This document shows, piece after piece, positions 19,361 to 31,385 of a DNA stretch of 64,000 bases; position 1 is the stretch's first letter, and each line of letters opens with the position of its first letter. The notes beneath the pieces were generated by a model that made no database searches, was not told the origin of the DNA, and worked only from the letters and a program-made list of their open reading frames with translations. The DNA comes from Asterias amurensis (Eukaryota; Echinodermata; Asteroidea; Forcipulatida; Asteriidae). Location: positions 1,364,001-1,428,000 of the forward strand of contig NC_092654.1 in the NCBI RefSeq assembly GCF_032118995.1. Direction: 5' to 3'. The position numbers were made by a program, and so were the translations under genes.

Positions 19361-22300
19361 CTAATTGACTGGCGGGCCGAAGACTGGTAGGCGTTTTGGC
19401 TCGACGTACCACAGGTTGGTAGCTATCCATAGCAAAGTTGAAAGAGGAAGCTGTAACGATTTAAGGAAATGTCAACAGCTTAGCTTAATAGAGCAATGAA
19501 ACATCAATCAAAAATCTGCTTAGTTCAGGATGCCTGTACAGATTCATATAAATTACTTGGAATGTTTTACACTCGGGGAAAAGAGTTCTTATTTGAATCA
19601 AAGGATGCTTCAAGACGCACACACAAAGTAGAGGTTTAAACAAAATTGTTCCCCTCAAATGTGATCCTGTATGCCTTACCTGCTGCCGATGGCACATACT
19701 GTTGATAATGAGGACGTGTTCTGCAGACTGACGATTGAGCATGCCATCCTCCACCAACACCCTGCCTCCCAGCTAAAGAAATAAATAAAATATGGCAAGA
19801 AGAAATTTAAAAACAAATGGAGGTCAAACCAAAACCGTGCATCTTTTAAAATGTTCCAAAACGGACGAGGATTTGTTTTGAGGATGAAAATGCCAGAACT
19901 GACCAGCTGGACGAAAGAAACTTAAAAGCCAACTAATACCTCCTAACCACATCCCTAAAACATCTATCCAGATTGAGAAACCTGAGACAAGCCCCCCCCC
20001 CTTTTGTTACCTTCGTCTTTTTTTCATCCCCTGCTTCCCCTGTGTGCTTTATATCATCTACCTCCACTTGACTGCTTCTGTTACACCAGTACACCTGTTA
20101 ATGTTTCTCATTTAGCCTTCGAGAAATACTCTGAAAGTGAAAGACTCCAAACAGCAGGCGACTAAATATTTGTTTTGCAAAAACCAGCGAGATTGACAAC
20201 ATACCATAGATGTTCTGCAGAACTGCTGTCTGTCTCAGTGCATTAAGTTGTGGTTGCAGCTTCTGTATAAGTTTGGAGTGTCCGTTTTGCAAGGGAAAGG
20301 TTACTGTCTGTTGGTAGCGAGAACCCCCTGGGTCTGTCATGGATCTTGCTCTGGGTTGTGCTCTTGGATGTGCTCTGTGTTCTGTAGAATGTTTGGATGA
20401 TCGCTGGAAGCTGGTAGGGCGTTGGTCAGTGGGATCGTTTGACTCATTTGTGTGTTTAAAGCTAAGAAAGCAAATATGAAAATAAATCAACAGAGACTCA
20501 TGAATTCTCAAAAATCTAGTCATAATACTGTAGGTTCTTATATATAGCACTTTATCATACCCCTAATGACGTATCAAAGCACTCCTGTCAGATTTGGTGC
20601 AACATGCTGCCGATCATACCACCAGGCACACTGGGGCGAGCCCCTTCTGTTTTTGATAAGAGCTCTGAGTTCCTTTACGTGCATTACACAACACACAGGA
20701 CCTACGGCATTACGTTCCATCCAAAGGATGCAGCAATAATGGTTAAGGGTTAGTTCACTTCATCAGATTGTAATTCTTTTCAAAAAGTATCATAATAAAA
20801 AAATTCTTCTTACTTTCTCCATGATTTTTGGATGACGGCTGCCGAATCGTTCTTCTTCCTCCAGAACGCAAGTCTGTTCCGTTCCTTCTCGACAATCTGC
20901 CGCCTCTCCTCTAGTGTCCATCGTTGTTGACCGGAAGAAGCTCCGTCAGTCTCACTGGATGACACAAACCCCTTATCAATTCCGTGTACGTCCAACTCAT
21001 CAACCCTGTCAGCGATGGTTGCGACCAAATCAGTATTATTACTGTTGTTTGAGTTTTCGTTGACGTTTTTGATGTGTTTGTCCGTTTGTTCACTTAAATC
21101 ATAAACCTCATTTGTTTTATGATCTTCTTCTAGAGATTTCACAAAATGGTTTGCGCCTGATGGGTTTTGACCTTCAAGTTTGTCTTCCTTCCATTGGGTG
21201 TGTACTCGGCTTTCAGATTCAACCTCTGTTATAACCAAATTATTTCCTTCATCCGTCGGATAATCTATGAAAGTTTTGTCATCAGCTCTCTGGGGTGAGT
21301 CAGTAGCCCAGCAACACTTTGCGGATTGTTTGGAGTCACTGTCATGGCCGCTATCGGTGTCTAGGTTTTTCTCTTTTTCATCAGCTTCGAGGAGGCCAGA
21401 TTTAAGATCTGATTTGTTCTCGTCATCTCCGTTGATTTCATCAATTCTGAAAACTTCACCTGTCTCATTCTTCTTTGTCATCTCCTCCTTTTTCCTACGT
21501 GGACAAAAATATATATATATCAGGTTTGGATCAAAAGCTAAGGCCATCTACCCTTCTCATTTTATATATAGATCAAGAATGACGTTCAAACTTTGCATGA
21601 TGGTGATACAATCTAGTAAAGGTATGTAGTAATAAAAAATTATCTAAGCAAAACATGAGTAGGATTTGAAACTGTGCTTTGCAAAAGTCAGCTAAGCACA
21701 AAACAATTTTGCTTACAAGAAAGATAATACCAGCCAAATCACTGCATCATTAGCAGTGTTTGTGTCTGGTCCCCGCCTTTTTTTTTCTGAGTAGAAATCT
21801 GATAAGCAATAATTTCCAGAATCTCTGGAAGTAAGTCCTTGCATCAAGATGAGAAAGCAAAACTTACTTAGCAGCATCCTTACGTAGTTGCTCGTGTTTC
21901 ATCAGCAACTTCTTCCTCTCCACAAACGTCTTCCGGACTCGGTACCCCCGGAAGTAAGCCTGGACTCTGATGGCCGCTATGTCCCGTATCCCCGTGATGG
22001 ACAACGCACCCTGCTCCAGCATGTACTGCGCAACGTGGTGATGCTCATTCTGCAGTGCATAATCCAGGGGGGTTAGGCGCTCCTCCGAATACTCCATGTG
22101 GTTTGGGAATGCTCCGTGCTCCAGGAGTAGCTTGGCTGCGTCGAGGTACCCTGAACTGCAACAATAGTGTAGCGCAGTCATGCCCTGTGAAGTTGAAAGT
22201 AAACGATATCTGCTTTTTAGGTCGCTGCATAGGAACAAATTTGACATCTATTAAATCGTTTGCAGTACCCGCTGCTAAAACATAGGATTCCAACTGCCTC

Positions 22301-25300
22301 TAGCTACCAGGCATCGGTGGTCTAGTTGGTAAGTCACTGCTCTAGAATTGCAAAGGTCGTGGGTTCGAATCACATCCGAGTAATATGCCTGTGATTTCTT
22401 TTACAGAACTTGGGTAAGTAATGAGTATATAGTGCTAACACACCTCGGTGTGTATGGGTAAAAACAAAATGAATAAATATAGTAAAGCTACATAACATTT
22501 ATTTTGCACGAGTTCAAAGCTCAAAACTCACCTTTTCGAGATGTTCTTCAATTCCTAGTTCTGTTGCTTTCCAATCTAAATTAATGTATGTTTTCCCTCA
22601 CTATTATTTTGCTTTCTTTTCACTGGATATGCTCATGTATTGTTTTGTGTACATTGTCTCTGCACCTTGAACATCTCAGTCTTAAAGCCGATTTTGTTTA
22701 AAGGACTAATGGCCTAGTGCTTCCACAAACTTGTCCACCACGCCCAAGCTTTATTTCACGAACAAAACATTTGTTAAATCCATTCAGGGTTGAGAATTGA
22801 GTTTGTAGATAAATCCAAAGCTTACCTCGCTGTCCTGTGAGTTAGGGTCGGCACCTTTCTCTAGAAGCAACAGAATGGAGTTTGTGAATCCGCCGTAGCT
22901 GGCGCACTGCAGAGGGGTCCGTCCGGTGAAGTCGTTGATGTTTGGGTTGATGCCCTCAAGAGTTAGGATAGCGCAGATGCAGGTATGACCACCCAACGCC
23001 GACCTGAAGGTCACAAAGTTCACAACGAGCCAATCAGTGTATGACCTAAGTAATTTCTTTATACAGTGTATAAGGCACTAAGCACTATTGGTAATTACTC
23101 AAAATATATATTAGCATAAAAGTTGAATTGGTAACCGATCAATGGGGAGCTGTTGATAGTATAAAACATTGTGAGAAACAAGTCCCTCTGAAGTAATGTA
23201 GTTTTTAGGAAGAGGTACTTTCTCACTTAAATTTTTGAACCTGAGATAAGACTTCAGGCCTGAAGCCTTTCTCAGCCATCTGATAGCACACAGATTTGTG
23301 CAACAAGTGTGTTTCTTTTATTACTTTTTTGCAACTTTGATGAACAATTGAGCCCAAACTTACCAATGAATAGGTGACCGGCCTTCTTGGTCCAATATAT
23401 CCACCAGAGCGCCACCTGAAAACCAAGAAGAAAACTACAAGTTACACGCCACTAATTATGTGCTTTGGTGAACAAAATTTGACCAATACAGCTTAATGGA
23501 AGACCAAAAAGAAGGGGGAAAACAAATCAAAAACAAACAAACAAAACTATTTGTAAGTAACTGAGCTTGGTCACATTTCTGTCTTCCGGTGCATTTTTGT
23601 CTAGACAATAATTGAAATACTTTACCTTGTATGAGCGCTTTGACAACGTATGTATGTCCCATCTCTGCTGCCCTAAACAACGGCGTGTGCTTGGTCTGGT
23701 CCAAGATGTTGACATGAGCACCAAGCTAAGAGAGAAAGTGAGAAAATCAAAAAGTTTGTAAGAACAAACAAGATGCAGTATCCCCATATTCAAACTGGCC
23801 TTTAGTCAGCGGGCATGGTCAGTGGTCCAGTGGATATCTGCTCTTGAATGCAGGGGTCATAGGTTTAAATCCTGCTTGAAAAATATGCCTATGGTAATTA
23901 TTCAGTATTTTCTTAACTTGCTCAATATTTCTAACCTCAGTGAAGCGCCTCTGGACCCTTTTGGGGTTAAGGGCGCTATATAAAAGCTGTTTAGTATTAT
24001 TGATTTGTTCATCGATGTATGAAAAACCAAAATATAATTCTAGTGGGCCATGTCTGTCAAAAATGACACTCCTGGTGCAGAAATATCAAATCTTGTCACG
24101 AATGCTACACCCGGGTCATCCCGCTGATGAAAACCGTAATATCGGTCGAAAAATTACAGGTATGGAAATGTTTCCAGAGTGGTGATCAAAAGTTAATCTT
24201 TAATTGTAATTCTGAACCCTGTTCTTACCTCCAGTAATACATTAATAGTGCTTGGATGACCACACATGGCAGCGGCATGCAGAGCTGTAGAATCAACAAC
24301 AAATTTATCAATGTTAGTCAATAAAATCTATGTTTCACTTTTTTATTTCATACAACATCCAAAAGCGCAAGACTGATTGAAGGATGGCTAAAAGATTTTA
24401 TACAAATTTCAAAATTAAACACAAACAGATCAAAACAAACACAATTTATTTCAAATTGTTTTAATGCAAGTTGCCAGACACACCAGGTCTGAAGGCCACT
24501 TTAAGGTGTGGGCTACAATAAACTATTTTTTCCAGGGACCATTGCCACCTACTCCTGGGGATGAAACATGGTTACCCCCTTTACAGTCCATACGGATGTA
24601 GGCTTGGGTATCATCAATTAAAAGTCAGGCTAGTAGAGCAGCCGTCGATTTCACCAAACTCTTCCTAACTTAGGATTAATCGTAGGACTTAGGACGAGTT
24701 GAGTCTCGTATCCAAATACGTAGGAAGCATTGAACCCATCCTAAGTTAGGACGGGTTACTCGTCCTAACTCGAGTTATAATTAATCCTAGAGTTTCGTGA
24801 AATCAGCTGCAGGAGGCACTACCTCCCCAAGGCAAAAAGACAAATAAAATAGAACAACCAAATTAGAACACCGAACCACACTAGACCAGACGTTTAGATA
24901 GATTGGGGGGGGGGGGGGGGGGGCGGAAATACTTCATTAATTTGGTAACTGTTTGATCGGAACTTCTAAACCATCATAGCACAACCTAACTTGTTGGGGG
25001 GGGGTCACCAGAATGCTCCCCAGGGGCACACTTTACCCACCTGTTGCCCCAGTCTTGTCCGTTGCGTTGATATCTGGTTGGCTAATTTCAACCATGCTGC
25101 TGATGACATCATCAGCCCCTTTGCCCGCTGCCCACATCAGGGCTGTCCGACCCTCCAGGTCGGGCTCGTCCGTTATGCTCTCACGACTCAAGAAAGCAAC
25201 AACGGTATCCTGTGGTACAAAAATATTACTATTTGTCAAACTATACTTTAGAGCTAAGAAATTTGTTTGGAGTGACACCATGTTGATAAAACTTATACAT

Positions 25301-28300
25301 TTTACTAAAAGGGGTCTGCGCCCGATTTCATGGAGCTGCTTACGCAAGAAATACCGCTGTAAAATCTTCTGCTAAGCAAAAAAAAAAGCAGGGTTTCAGT
25401 GACAAATGATACATGTGACATGGTATTTGGGATGGTAACCTTATTCTGGAAAGCATGATTGTTGTGTGTTTAGCTACTCTTTCTGCTTGGGACAGCTCTA
25501 TACAGTTGGGATATGGGCTTAGTTCCATAGAGCTGCTAAAGGGGATATTTTTGCTTAATAATTTTGTGCTTAGCAGGATACAAATCAAAGATGGTGCATG
25601 TGACTTGGTACTTTGGCTAGTAACCTTTTTCTGTTAACTTTAATTTTATTGTGCTTAGCTACTTTTTCTGCCTGAGACAGCTCAATGAAACTGGTCCCGA
25701 TCATTAAGTAGACAAAATGAGAAATAAACTTACGGCGTGATTGTTCTGTGCAGCATAGTGTAGAGGAGTAGCGCCGTTGGCGTCTGAACTGCTGACGTTA
25801 GCGCCTGCATCCAGGAGCAGGTTCACAATATGGGTGTGGCCCAACACTGCCGCCCAATGAAGAGGGGTACGGAACATGTTATCAAGAACCGATACGTTGC
25901 ACTTGATTAATGTTGTCTGTGGTCAAGAGAGATAAAGATCCTTCAAAGTTAAGATGACCGTTCAAAGTTGACGACAACATTAGTGGCGTGGCATGGCCAA
26001 GCGGTCTACATGTAGTTCACCGGACCCAAGCTCTGGTGTTGTCAGCAGCAGAGTGTGTTTGATTTTTTCGAAGGGAGGAAAACCGAATGGTCTGGAAAAC
26101 CCTTGTGGCACAGCAAAGAACCAACGCACAACTCAACTCACATATGGCCCTGGTCGGGAATTGAACCAGGGTCACCTTGTTGAGAGGCGAGCGCTTTATG
26201 CACAAGCCAACCATGCCACTTGCCCATGGCTCAATAACCCAAAGCAGATGAGTGTAGCCCTCTTTGAAGTGGCTGTCCGGCCTTGTGATATTAGGAGCTC
26301 TCTCATATAGTTCTTTTTACAAAATATAAAAAGTTAGTCTGAAGTTTTTACACATCTTAATGTCTAAGTGATTGTGCTAATTTAACTCAGAAAACTTTTT
26401 TTACCAAACAAACGTTTTAAAGTTTTCAGACGGCAACAAGTATTACCTGGAAGTTGATGAGTTGCTGGGTGATGGTCTCGTTGCCCTGGGCGACAGCAAG
26501 ATGTAGAGCTGTCCGTCCTTCATAATCCTGCCAGGTGATGACACTTGGCTCTGTATCCTGCATAGAGACATGAGACAAACCCAGCAGATATGAACTCAAA
26601 TCGTTATCGATTCAAAAGGATTCTCTGCCCAACTTGGAGAATCATGATTGCAGATCAATAAGCCATTTGCGAGTTAGATTTGAATAAAGTATTATACTAC
26701 AGTGACTTGCATAGTCACAAGTTACAACTTACTTTGGGTGTGTTCGTTTAGCTTCCCTGGGTCGACCCCGGTCTGCCCCGGTACGTTCGAATAGCTTTGA
26801 CGGTGCTCACCTGGGTCAGCCCCCAGTGCCCCGCTTGTGGAGTGGGTCACTTGGGGTGACCTGAGGTGCATGCCGTCACCACGAGAGGGTGTGTGATCGT
26901 TCGATTAGCTCTTGTCAGGGGCTCACCCGAGTGAGCACCGCCGGTCGACCCAGGGAAGCTAAACGAACGCACCCTTTGAGGAAACTTTGCAAGGCATCTT
27001 GGGGGCAAAAAGCTGCAGTGCATGCTACAGGACCACTTTGGTAGCACATGAGTCTGTCACTTTTCAAACATGTCCCCAAGATCCCCAAGAAAAGTATGTG
27101 AACACTTAAATGTCGATGCCTCTTCAAATGCCTCTTTTTCTTAGAGATTGCATGGAACTGGTTGCCTGTAACTTGCCTCAAATGACTACACCCACTTTGG
27201 GAACTGCTTCTACATTTATCAACAAAATCCACACCGTTAAATATGAAAAGAGAATACTGACCAGTATGAGTTGCAAGGTGTTGACGGCCGCTGGGGAGTT
27301 ACCGGCACTGGCAGCCCAGTGGAGTGGTGTCTTCCCATCTGTGTCTGGTATGCCGATGTTAGAATTCTGTTAAAAAAACAAAATCAAGTAATAAACCAAA
27401 AGGGAAACTTATTTGGGGTTGAACAAAGAAAAAACATATCTGGGAAAAAAAAAATTGGTCATGAAACCAATTCAATTATTTTTTTAAGCAGAAAATAGTT
27501 AATGGCCTGACGTTTTCAACCCTTTCTCAAAGGCTTTCTTAGTCATCTGCTAGGGTGCAAATGTCAGACCATTAACTTTTTTTTGCATTTCTACCATCCA
27601 TCCTTTGGTTGAATTTGTTTGCAGCAGTTAATTTTGTTTCATCAATGATTGGTTTACTTACATGCTTAATGAGCAGTTTAACTGCTTCCTCATTCCCATA
27701 TGAAGAACTCCAATGTAGAGCAGTTCTCTACAAAATAAAAATAAAAATAAAAAAATTGTTAAAAATGCTAGAACTTAATTGGTTATGCAAAGACCAGGGG
27801 CAAGGAGGTAATGGTCTCTGTTGCCTCAATGAAGTGATGGGCATGCAAGGGGCACCAAGGCATTGACCAGGGGCATGGAGGGGATTGCCTGCAATGCCTC
27901 CATGACAAAACTATCTTTCTAACTCATATTAGATGCATATTTTCTTTGTGTCTCTAACATACAAAGATTACAGTACAATAAATTTTTAAACTAATTTATC
28001 CAAAAGAAAACAACCGTCTTACTTTTGCATTATCTTGTTCATCCTGCTCTCCAGGCTCCAACTGCTTAATAAGGAGCATCAGACATTTTGTGTTGTCATG
28101 GCGGGTTGCTAGGTGCAAAGCTGTTTGGCCTTCTTTGTCCTTGATCTTCCAGTCAGCTCCTTTGGAAAGGAGTACCTTACACAGCCTTGTGTTACCCTAC
28201 GAACAAAAAACACAAGATGTTTAAAAAGAAACGTTTATTCACACTGTTCTACTTTCGAGTAGCATTACTTATTTCTTCAAACCAAACTGTGACGATTTTG

Positions 28301-29793
28301 ATGGAGCAGAAAATTCAATGTTTTCAAGAGAAATGCATTAAATCATCATTACTTTGTGTTGTTGAAATATGTTTCTTGCCTCATAACAATTTCCAGAACA
28401 AAGTTTGACCAAAAAAGGGAGACCGCCAGCACTAGATAGCTCAGTAATGGTAGAGCGACGGCATGTTAATCTGAAGGTCGCAGCTTCAGTTTTATCCAGT
28501 CAGTTTTCCCTTGTGGTTTATTAAGGCCGAGTCACACTGCAGCGATAATGAAAACGATAACGATAACGGTTGAATGGGCGTGTGCGTATGCTACGTGGAG
28601 CAATTCAACCAATAGAATGCAATCTCTTTGCGTCGTGATCGTTATCGTTTTCGTTATCGCTGCAGTGTGACTCAGCCTTTACTTGGTTGCATTTCTTATT
28701 AAACGATATTTAATAGATGTTAAATTTGCATCGATGAAGAATATTATTTGGTTTTACCCTCACCACAACGTGTGTAAGCAATATATACACTCAGTACTAT
28801 CACAGAACTCAAGAAAGTACTAAGTATACAGTGCTTACACAAACATCCATGCAAGGGCAAAACCAAGTAAATGATATTTGTAAATCAACTGACTTATAAA
28901 CATCTAAACGCTTTGTGCTTGATCTTGGGCATTGCGTAATCTTCCCCATATTTTATATATCGGCTGCCATGAGATGTACCTTGTAAGCGGCCCAGTGGAG
29001 TGCCGTCCTTCCAGCATTGTCGAAGCTATTGACCTTAGAGCCATGCTTGATAAGAAGCTCAGCACACTCTAGCCGGTCAGCGAGTACGGCCAACGTCAGC
29101 GGACTCCGTCCAAACGAATCCTTGGTGTTGATTTCATTACAATGAGCTGAAAGATTCGGAATCAAGAGGGAAAAGTCGTCACAAGAAAGGAAAAGTTATC
29201 ACCTGTTTCAAGAAAAAAAACAGTTGTCTGCTTCCCTCACAAAACAAAAGTACACTGAAGAAGGTGATAAGAATTTGATAAGAAGTTGTCGTAAAAGTTT
29301 GTTTCCCTTGCGTCAGACAGCACTGAGTTTAACCCGATACAGATTTAAGAGGTCAAAGCAGACACGACCTCATTACTCTAAGACCCGGTTTGTTCACAGA
29401 TGCTTGTCATTGGTCACTGTGTCTTAAAATGACTGGGTCATCTGTTGTGAGTTAAACCGGATTTGAACAGCGTTGAGCTCGATCAGGTTGAACCATGAGT
29501 CAAACTTTCTGGGTGACCTCAAAGATAAATGACAGGCAGAAGCTTCGACCCAAATGTACTTCAAACAGTACTCCATGTTCCCTGTACTTACTATTTATGA
29601 GTTTTGACAGAGCGCTTTTATCGCCGTTGACTGCAGCAGCATGTGTGAGTGTGCTCTGTGATACTTCCCTCTGCAGTGATGTATTAGATGCAGCAACGAC
29701 AACCTGCTGCAGCCGCTGCTGCTGCTGTGCTAGGCTGATGCCATTGGCTGGCATGTCAGAATCTTGTTCGGCATGCACACGGCTCTGTCTCAT
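19361..29793 (-). CDS. INVS: Inversin (nephrocystin-2), ankyrin-repeat and IQ-motif ciliary protein
   Basis: Inversin defines the inversin compartment of the primary cilium and modulates Wnt/planar-polarity signalling and left-right asymmetry. Exons in order: 29793-29592, 29146-28980, 28196-28023, 27727-27662, 27366-27262, 26557-26447, 25916-25734, 25209-25041, 24284-24229, 23725-23626, 23415-23364, 23003-22826, 22184-21868, 21494-20814, 20461-20205, 19772-19680, 19422-19361. Phases join into about 990 residues; the human protein has 1065. Residues about 50-580 are a continuous ankyrin array with signatures such as RTALHWSS, RTPLHWAAVLGH and GRTALMWAAGKG. IQ1 (AAIRVQAYFRGYRVRKTF) is followed by LLMKHEQLRKDAA, nearly identical to vertebrates. 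IQ2 (SAAVIQKSWRK) ends the large acidic, low-complexity exon. The exon ending at 20205 carries the conserved C-terminal LQNIYG. The start is uncertain: ATG 29793 sits exactly at an exon edge, and an in-frame upstream ATG exists at 31361. The last two exons are less certain than the rest. Confidence 0.92.
22308..22465 (+). mobile_element. SINE family 1 copy
   Basis: Head TGGTCTAGTTGGTAAGTCAC, B box GGTTCGAATCA (22363), body GAGTAATATGCCTGTGATTT and tail GTGCTAACACACCTCGGTGT. It lies in an INVS intron. Confidence 0.8.
23050..23361 (+). mobile_element. MITE of the 'GAGCTGTTGATAGTATAA' family abutting an INVS splice donor
   Basis: Family words GCACTATTGGTAATTACTC, GGGGAGCTGTTGATAGTATA and GTGAGAAACAAGTCCCTCTG run in order to CAATTGAGCCCAAACTT at 23346-23362. 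The INVS exon 23415-23364 uses the minus-strand donor at 23363-23358, so the element overlaps the intronic side of that site. Confidence 0.75.
23810..24005 (+). mobile_element. SINE copy with GGGCGCTATATAAAAGCTG tail
   Basis: Head GTGGTCCAGTGGATATCTGC and degenerate B box GGTTTAAATCC (23870), then GAAGCGCCTCTGGACCCTTT and the family-2-type GCGCTATATAAAAGCTG tail. It appears to combine a family 1 head with a family 2 tail. Confidence 0.6.
24479..24640 (-). mobile_element. SINE family 3 fragment, minus strand
   Basis: Complementary to part of the element at 41715-42092: CACCTACTCCTGGGGATGAA and TTACAGTCCATACGGATGTA match its CCCCAGGAGTAGGTGG and ATTACGGACTGTGAAGGGG segments. Confidence 0.6.
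24643..24813. repeat. Palindromic repeat rich in CCTAACTTAGGA words
   Basis: Starts GTCGATTTCACCAAACTCTT and ends TAGAGTTTCGTGAAATCAGC, with several internal inverted CCTAAGTTAGGACGGGTTAC words. A near full-length copy in the other orientation is at 56536-56705 and a shorter relative at 59045-59180. It can fold into a compact multi-stem structure. Confidence 0.75.
24904..24925 (+). repeat. Poly-G tract
   Basis: About 19 consecutive G residues. Similar G or C runs of about 9-19 occur near 12567, 19992, 25006, 36620, 37518, 37930, 38258, 43828, 49030 and 61348. Confidence 0.8.
25318..25702. repeat. Compound copy of the AAGCAC/GAGCTGC foldback repeat
   Basis: Left end GCGCCCGATTTCATGGAGCT and right end CAGCTCAATGAAACTGGTCC are inverted. 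A second internal GTTCCATAGAGCTGCTAAAG suggests one copy inserted into or duplicated within another. It fills much of the INVS intron between the exons at 25209 and 25734. Confidence 0.55.
25985..26315 (+). mobile_element. SINE family 3 copy interrupted by a minus-strand SINE
   Basis: The head (CACCGGACCCAAGCTCTGGT, AGCAGCAGAGTGTG) matches the full copy at 41715. About 26065-26230 is replaced by a minus-strand tRNA-like sequence (GGGAATTGAACCAGGGTCAC, and GGAGGAAAACC at its left). The family 3 tail resumes at 26240 (CCGGCCTTGTGATATTAGGA). Confidence 0.65.
26736..26974. mobile_element. MITE with 32-bp inverted ends (hAT-like), 239 bp
   Basis: The left end GGGTGTGTTCGTTTAGCTTC through GGGTCGACC is matched in inverse on the right (GGTCGACCCAGGGAAGC through CGCACCC) with a single mismatch over 32 bp. 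The interior is GC-rich. The ends are well preserved, so it is probably young. No clear target duplication could be assigned. It lies in an INVS intron. Confidence 0.85.
27490..27600. repeat. Possible Penelope-like/LINE tail remnant
   Basis: Contains TTAATGGCCTGACGTTTTCA and GCAAATGTCAGACCATTAAC. Motifs of the type GAAA(A)CGTCA near the 3' end are common in Penelope-like elements. Similar phrases occur at 24110-24145 and 45505-45535. No coding sequence remains; the assignment is tentative. Confidence 0.3.
28430..28522 (+). mobile_element. tRNA-Asn-like SINE head
   Basis: Reads GATAGCTCAGTAATGGTAGA, then GCATGTTAATCTGAAGGTCG, closely like a tRNA with GTT at the anticodon position, but the T arm is degenerate. 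It is followed directly by a MITE at 28523. Confidence 0.6.
28523..28680. mobile_element. Short MITE with long inverted ends, 158 bp
   Basis: The left AAGGCCGAGTCACACTGCAG and right CTGCAGTGTGACTCAGCCTT are inverted, and the repeat continues inward through GATAACGAT/ATCGTTATC for about 40 bp. Only about 70 bp separates the arms. Confidence 0.85.
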
Positions 29794-29894
29794 CTAATGG
29801 TAAAACAACACCACATCATAATCAGCTTTTCTTTTTTGTTTGTCATGTGAACATAGGCCCTATATGAAAGTTTGTGAAGCTGTCAATTGTTTCC

Positions 29895-30085
29895 GAAATG
29901 TTGGTCATCATAATGGTTAGACTGCAGGACTTACAATCACAGGGTTGTGGGTTTGAATCCTAACCACTCTAGTTTCAAATTGACTATAAATATATTGTCG
30001 TCTGGTTACTGAATCACATTTGTTACCGGTGTAACTCCTAAACATAGCGTTAAACCAATGTTTGTATTTAATGGAGATTGGCTGT
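29895..30085 (+). mobile_element. tRNA-derived SINE, family 4
   Basis: Head GGTTAGACTGCAGGACTTAC and B box GGTTTGAATCC (29950), then GTCTGGTTACTGAATCACA and GAGATTGGCTGTTGCC. A second copy is at 58848-59020. Confidence 0.7.
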
Positions 30086-31331
30086 TGCCATCTTGGTGTT
30101 TATATCCCCTTGTGGAAGTTTGCCGAGTTACCTTAATGGGAAGATCATCTAAAAAAAAAAACTTTAAAAAAAATATTAAAAAAATACTTTTCTACCACTT
30201 CCACAAACCTTACTTGATTGTATTATTTCACATCCTACACATGTACATGATGTTATGGCAAAACTTACTTGATTGTATCTCCACCAAACATAAATTGTAA
30301 AATCCTATACACATAATGCTAACTGCAAACCTTACTAGGTTGTATCTCCGCCATGCAAAGTTTCAAAACTTTAACATAGTGTTACCACAAACCTTACAAA
30401 AGTATATCTCCAGTAAGTAATTCTACTTACTCGTAGGCATTTGAAGAAACGCGAACACATTTTCTTTGAAGCGATTTACAACATCGCCTTGTAACATTGT
30501 AACTCACAATGCAAGTACGGCTGCAACACACAGCCAGCAACAAATACCACAGAAAAACCTGCCTTAATAAATATGTGGTTCTTTCATTTATGAGTCACAA
30601 ATGATAAAGGAACACATTTCGGCATAACAGAGATTGCATACTTTGAAAGGGGTTTGCAGTTTTATTGTTCCGTTCACCACAGTTGTTCAGTGGAGAGTTT
30701 TGTTGTTGTTAAAGTAGGCTTCATGCTTGACTGAACTCAGAGCTCAAATATAAACAGCTTACTGACACTGGATGAAAGCTGAATGGAAGGCTCTTTGCTG
30801 GGTAGACTCTAGTCGGATTTGAAATGTGTTCCGACACAGTCCGATCATAGAGTAAGCTAGGTCTGTCAGAGCATACCGACTTGAACTGTAATTAAATTTC
30901 TTGTACTTTATTTTCTGATAAAAATTTTAAAAAGAACAAGTTTTGATACAAAAACAGGAAAAAGAAGTGACATTTAGAAAAAGACTTGTTGATGGTTTAA
31001 TCATGGAGGACAGTTTTCGTTTGAATAACCTTTTAAAGTGACTTTTTAGGTACTTTTTGAATAACTTTTGTTGCTAAATTAAACGATAGTTATTTTAAAA
31101 CCAAATAACCGAGGTTCAAGTAGAGAAAGAGGTAGGCCTAGTGAAGTTTAAGGAATGTGACCACTAAGCTAATTGCTCCACTAAAATAACAATAATTTTT
31201 ATTTTGCAAATTAAATTTTGTATCAATACTAAACTGCAGAAAGATTTAAATGACTGTTTCACCACAAAATTTGCAAAAATATCAGACGAATCATCTTTAT
31301 GAATTAAGAATGAGAGTTGTGGGTTCCGTAC

Positions 31332-31385
31332 CTGCAATAGTCTTCTACACGTTTGTCCCATCCAGCACACATGTTTTATACTCTC
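31332..31385 (-). other. INVS: Probable upstream exon of INVS (5' UTR or N-terminal)
   Basis: On the minus strand a segment ends TTGCAG followed by the donor GTACGG (31331-31326). Spliced to 29793 it keeps an ATG at 31361-31359 in frame (MGQTCRRLLQ then MRQSRV), which would add 10 residues. Another ATG at 31372 begins a short out-of-frame reading. The left boundary of the exon is not defined. Confidence 0.4.

Noticed and set aside
20098-20204. Read-through of the INVS exon after LQNIYG to a stop near 20098
   Set aside because: A standard GTATGT donor follows directly and the extension is hydrophobic and unlike the family. It remains possible as a retained-intron form but was not annotated.
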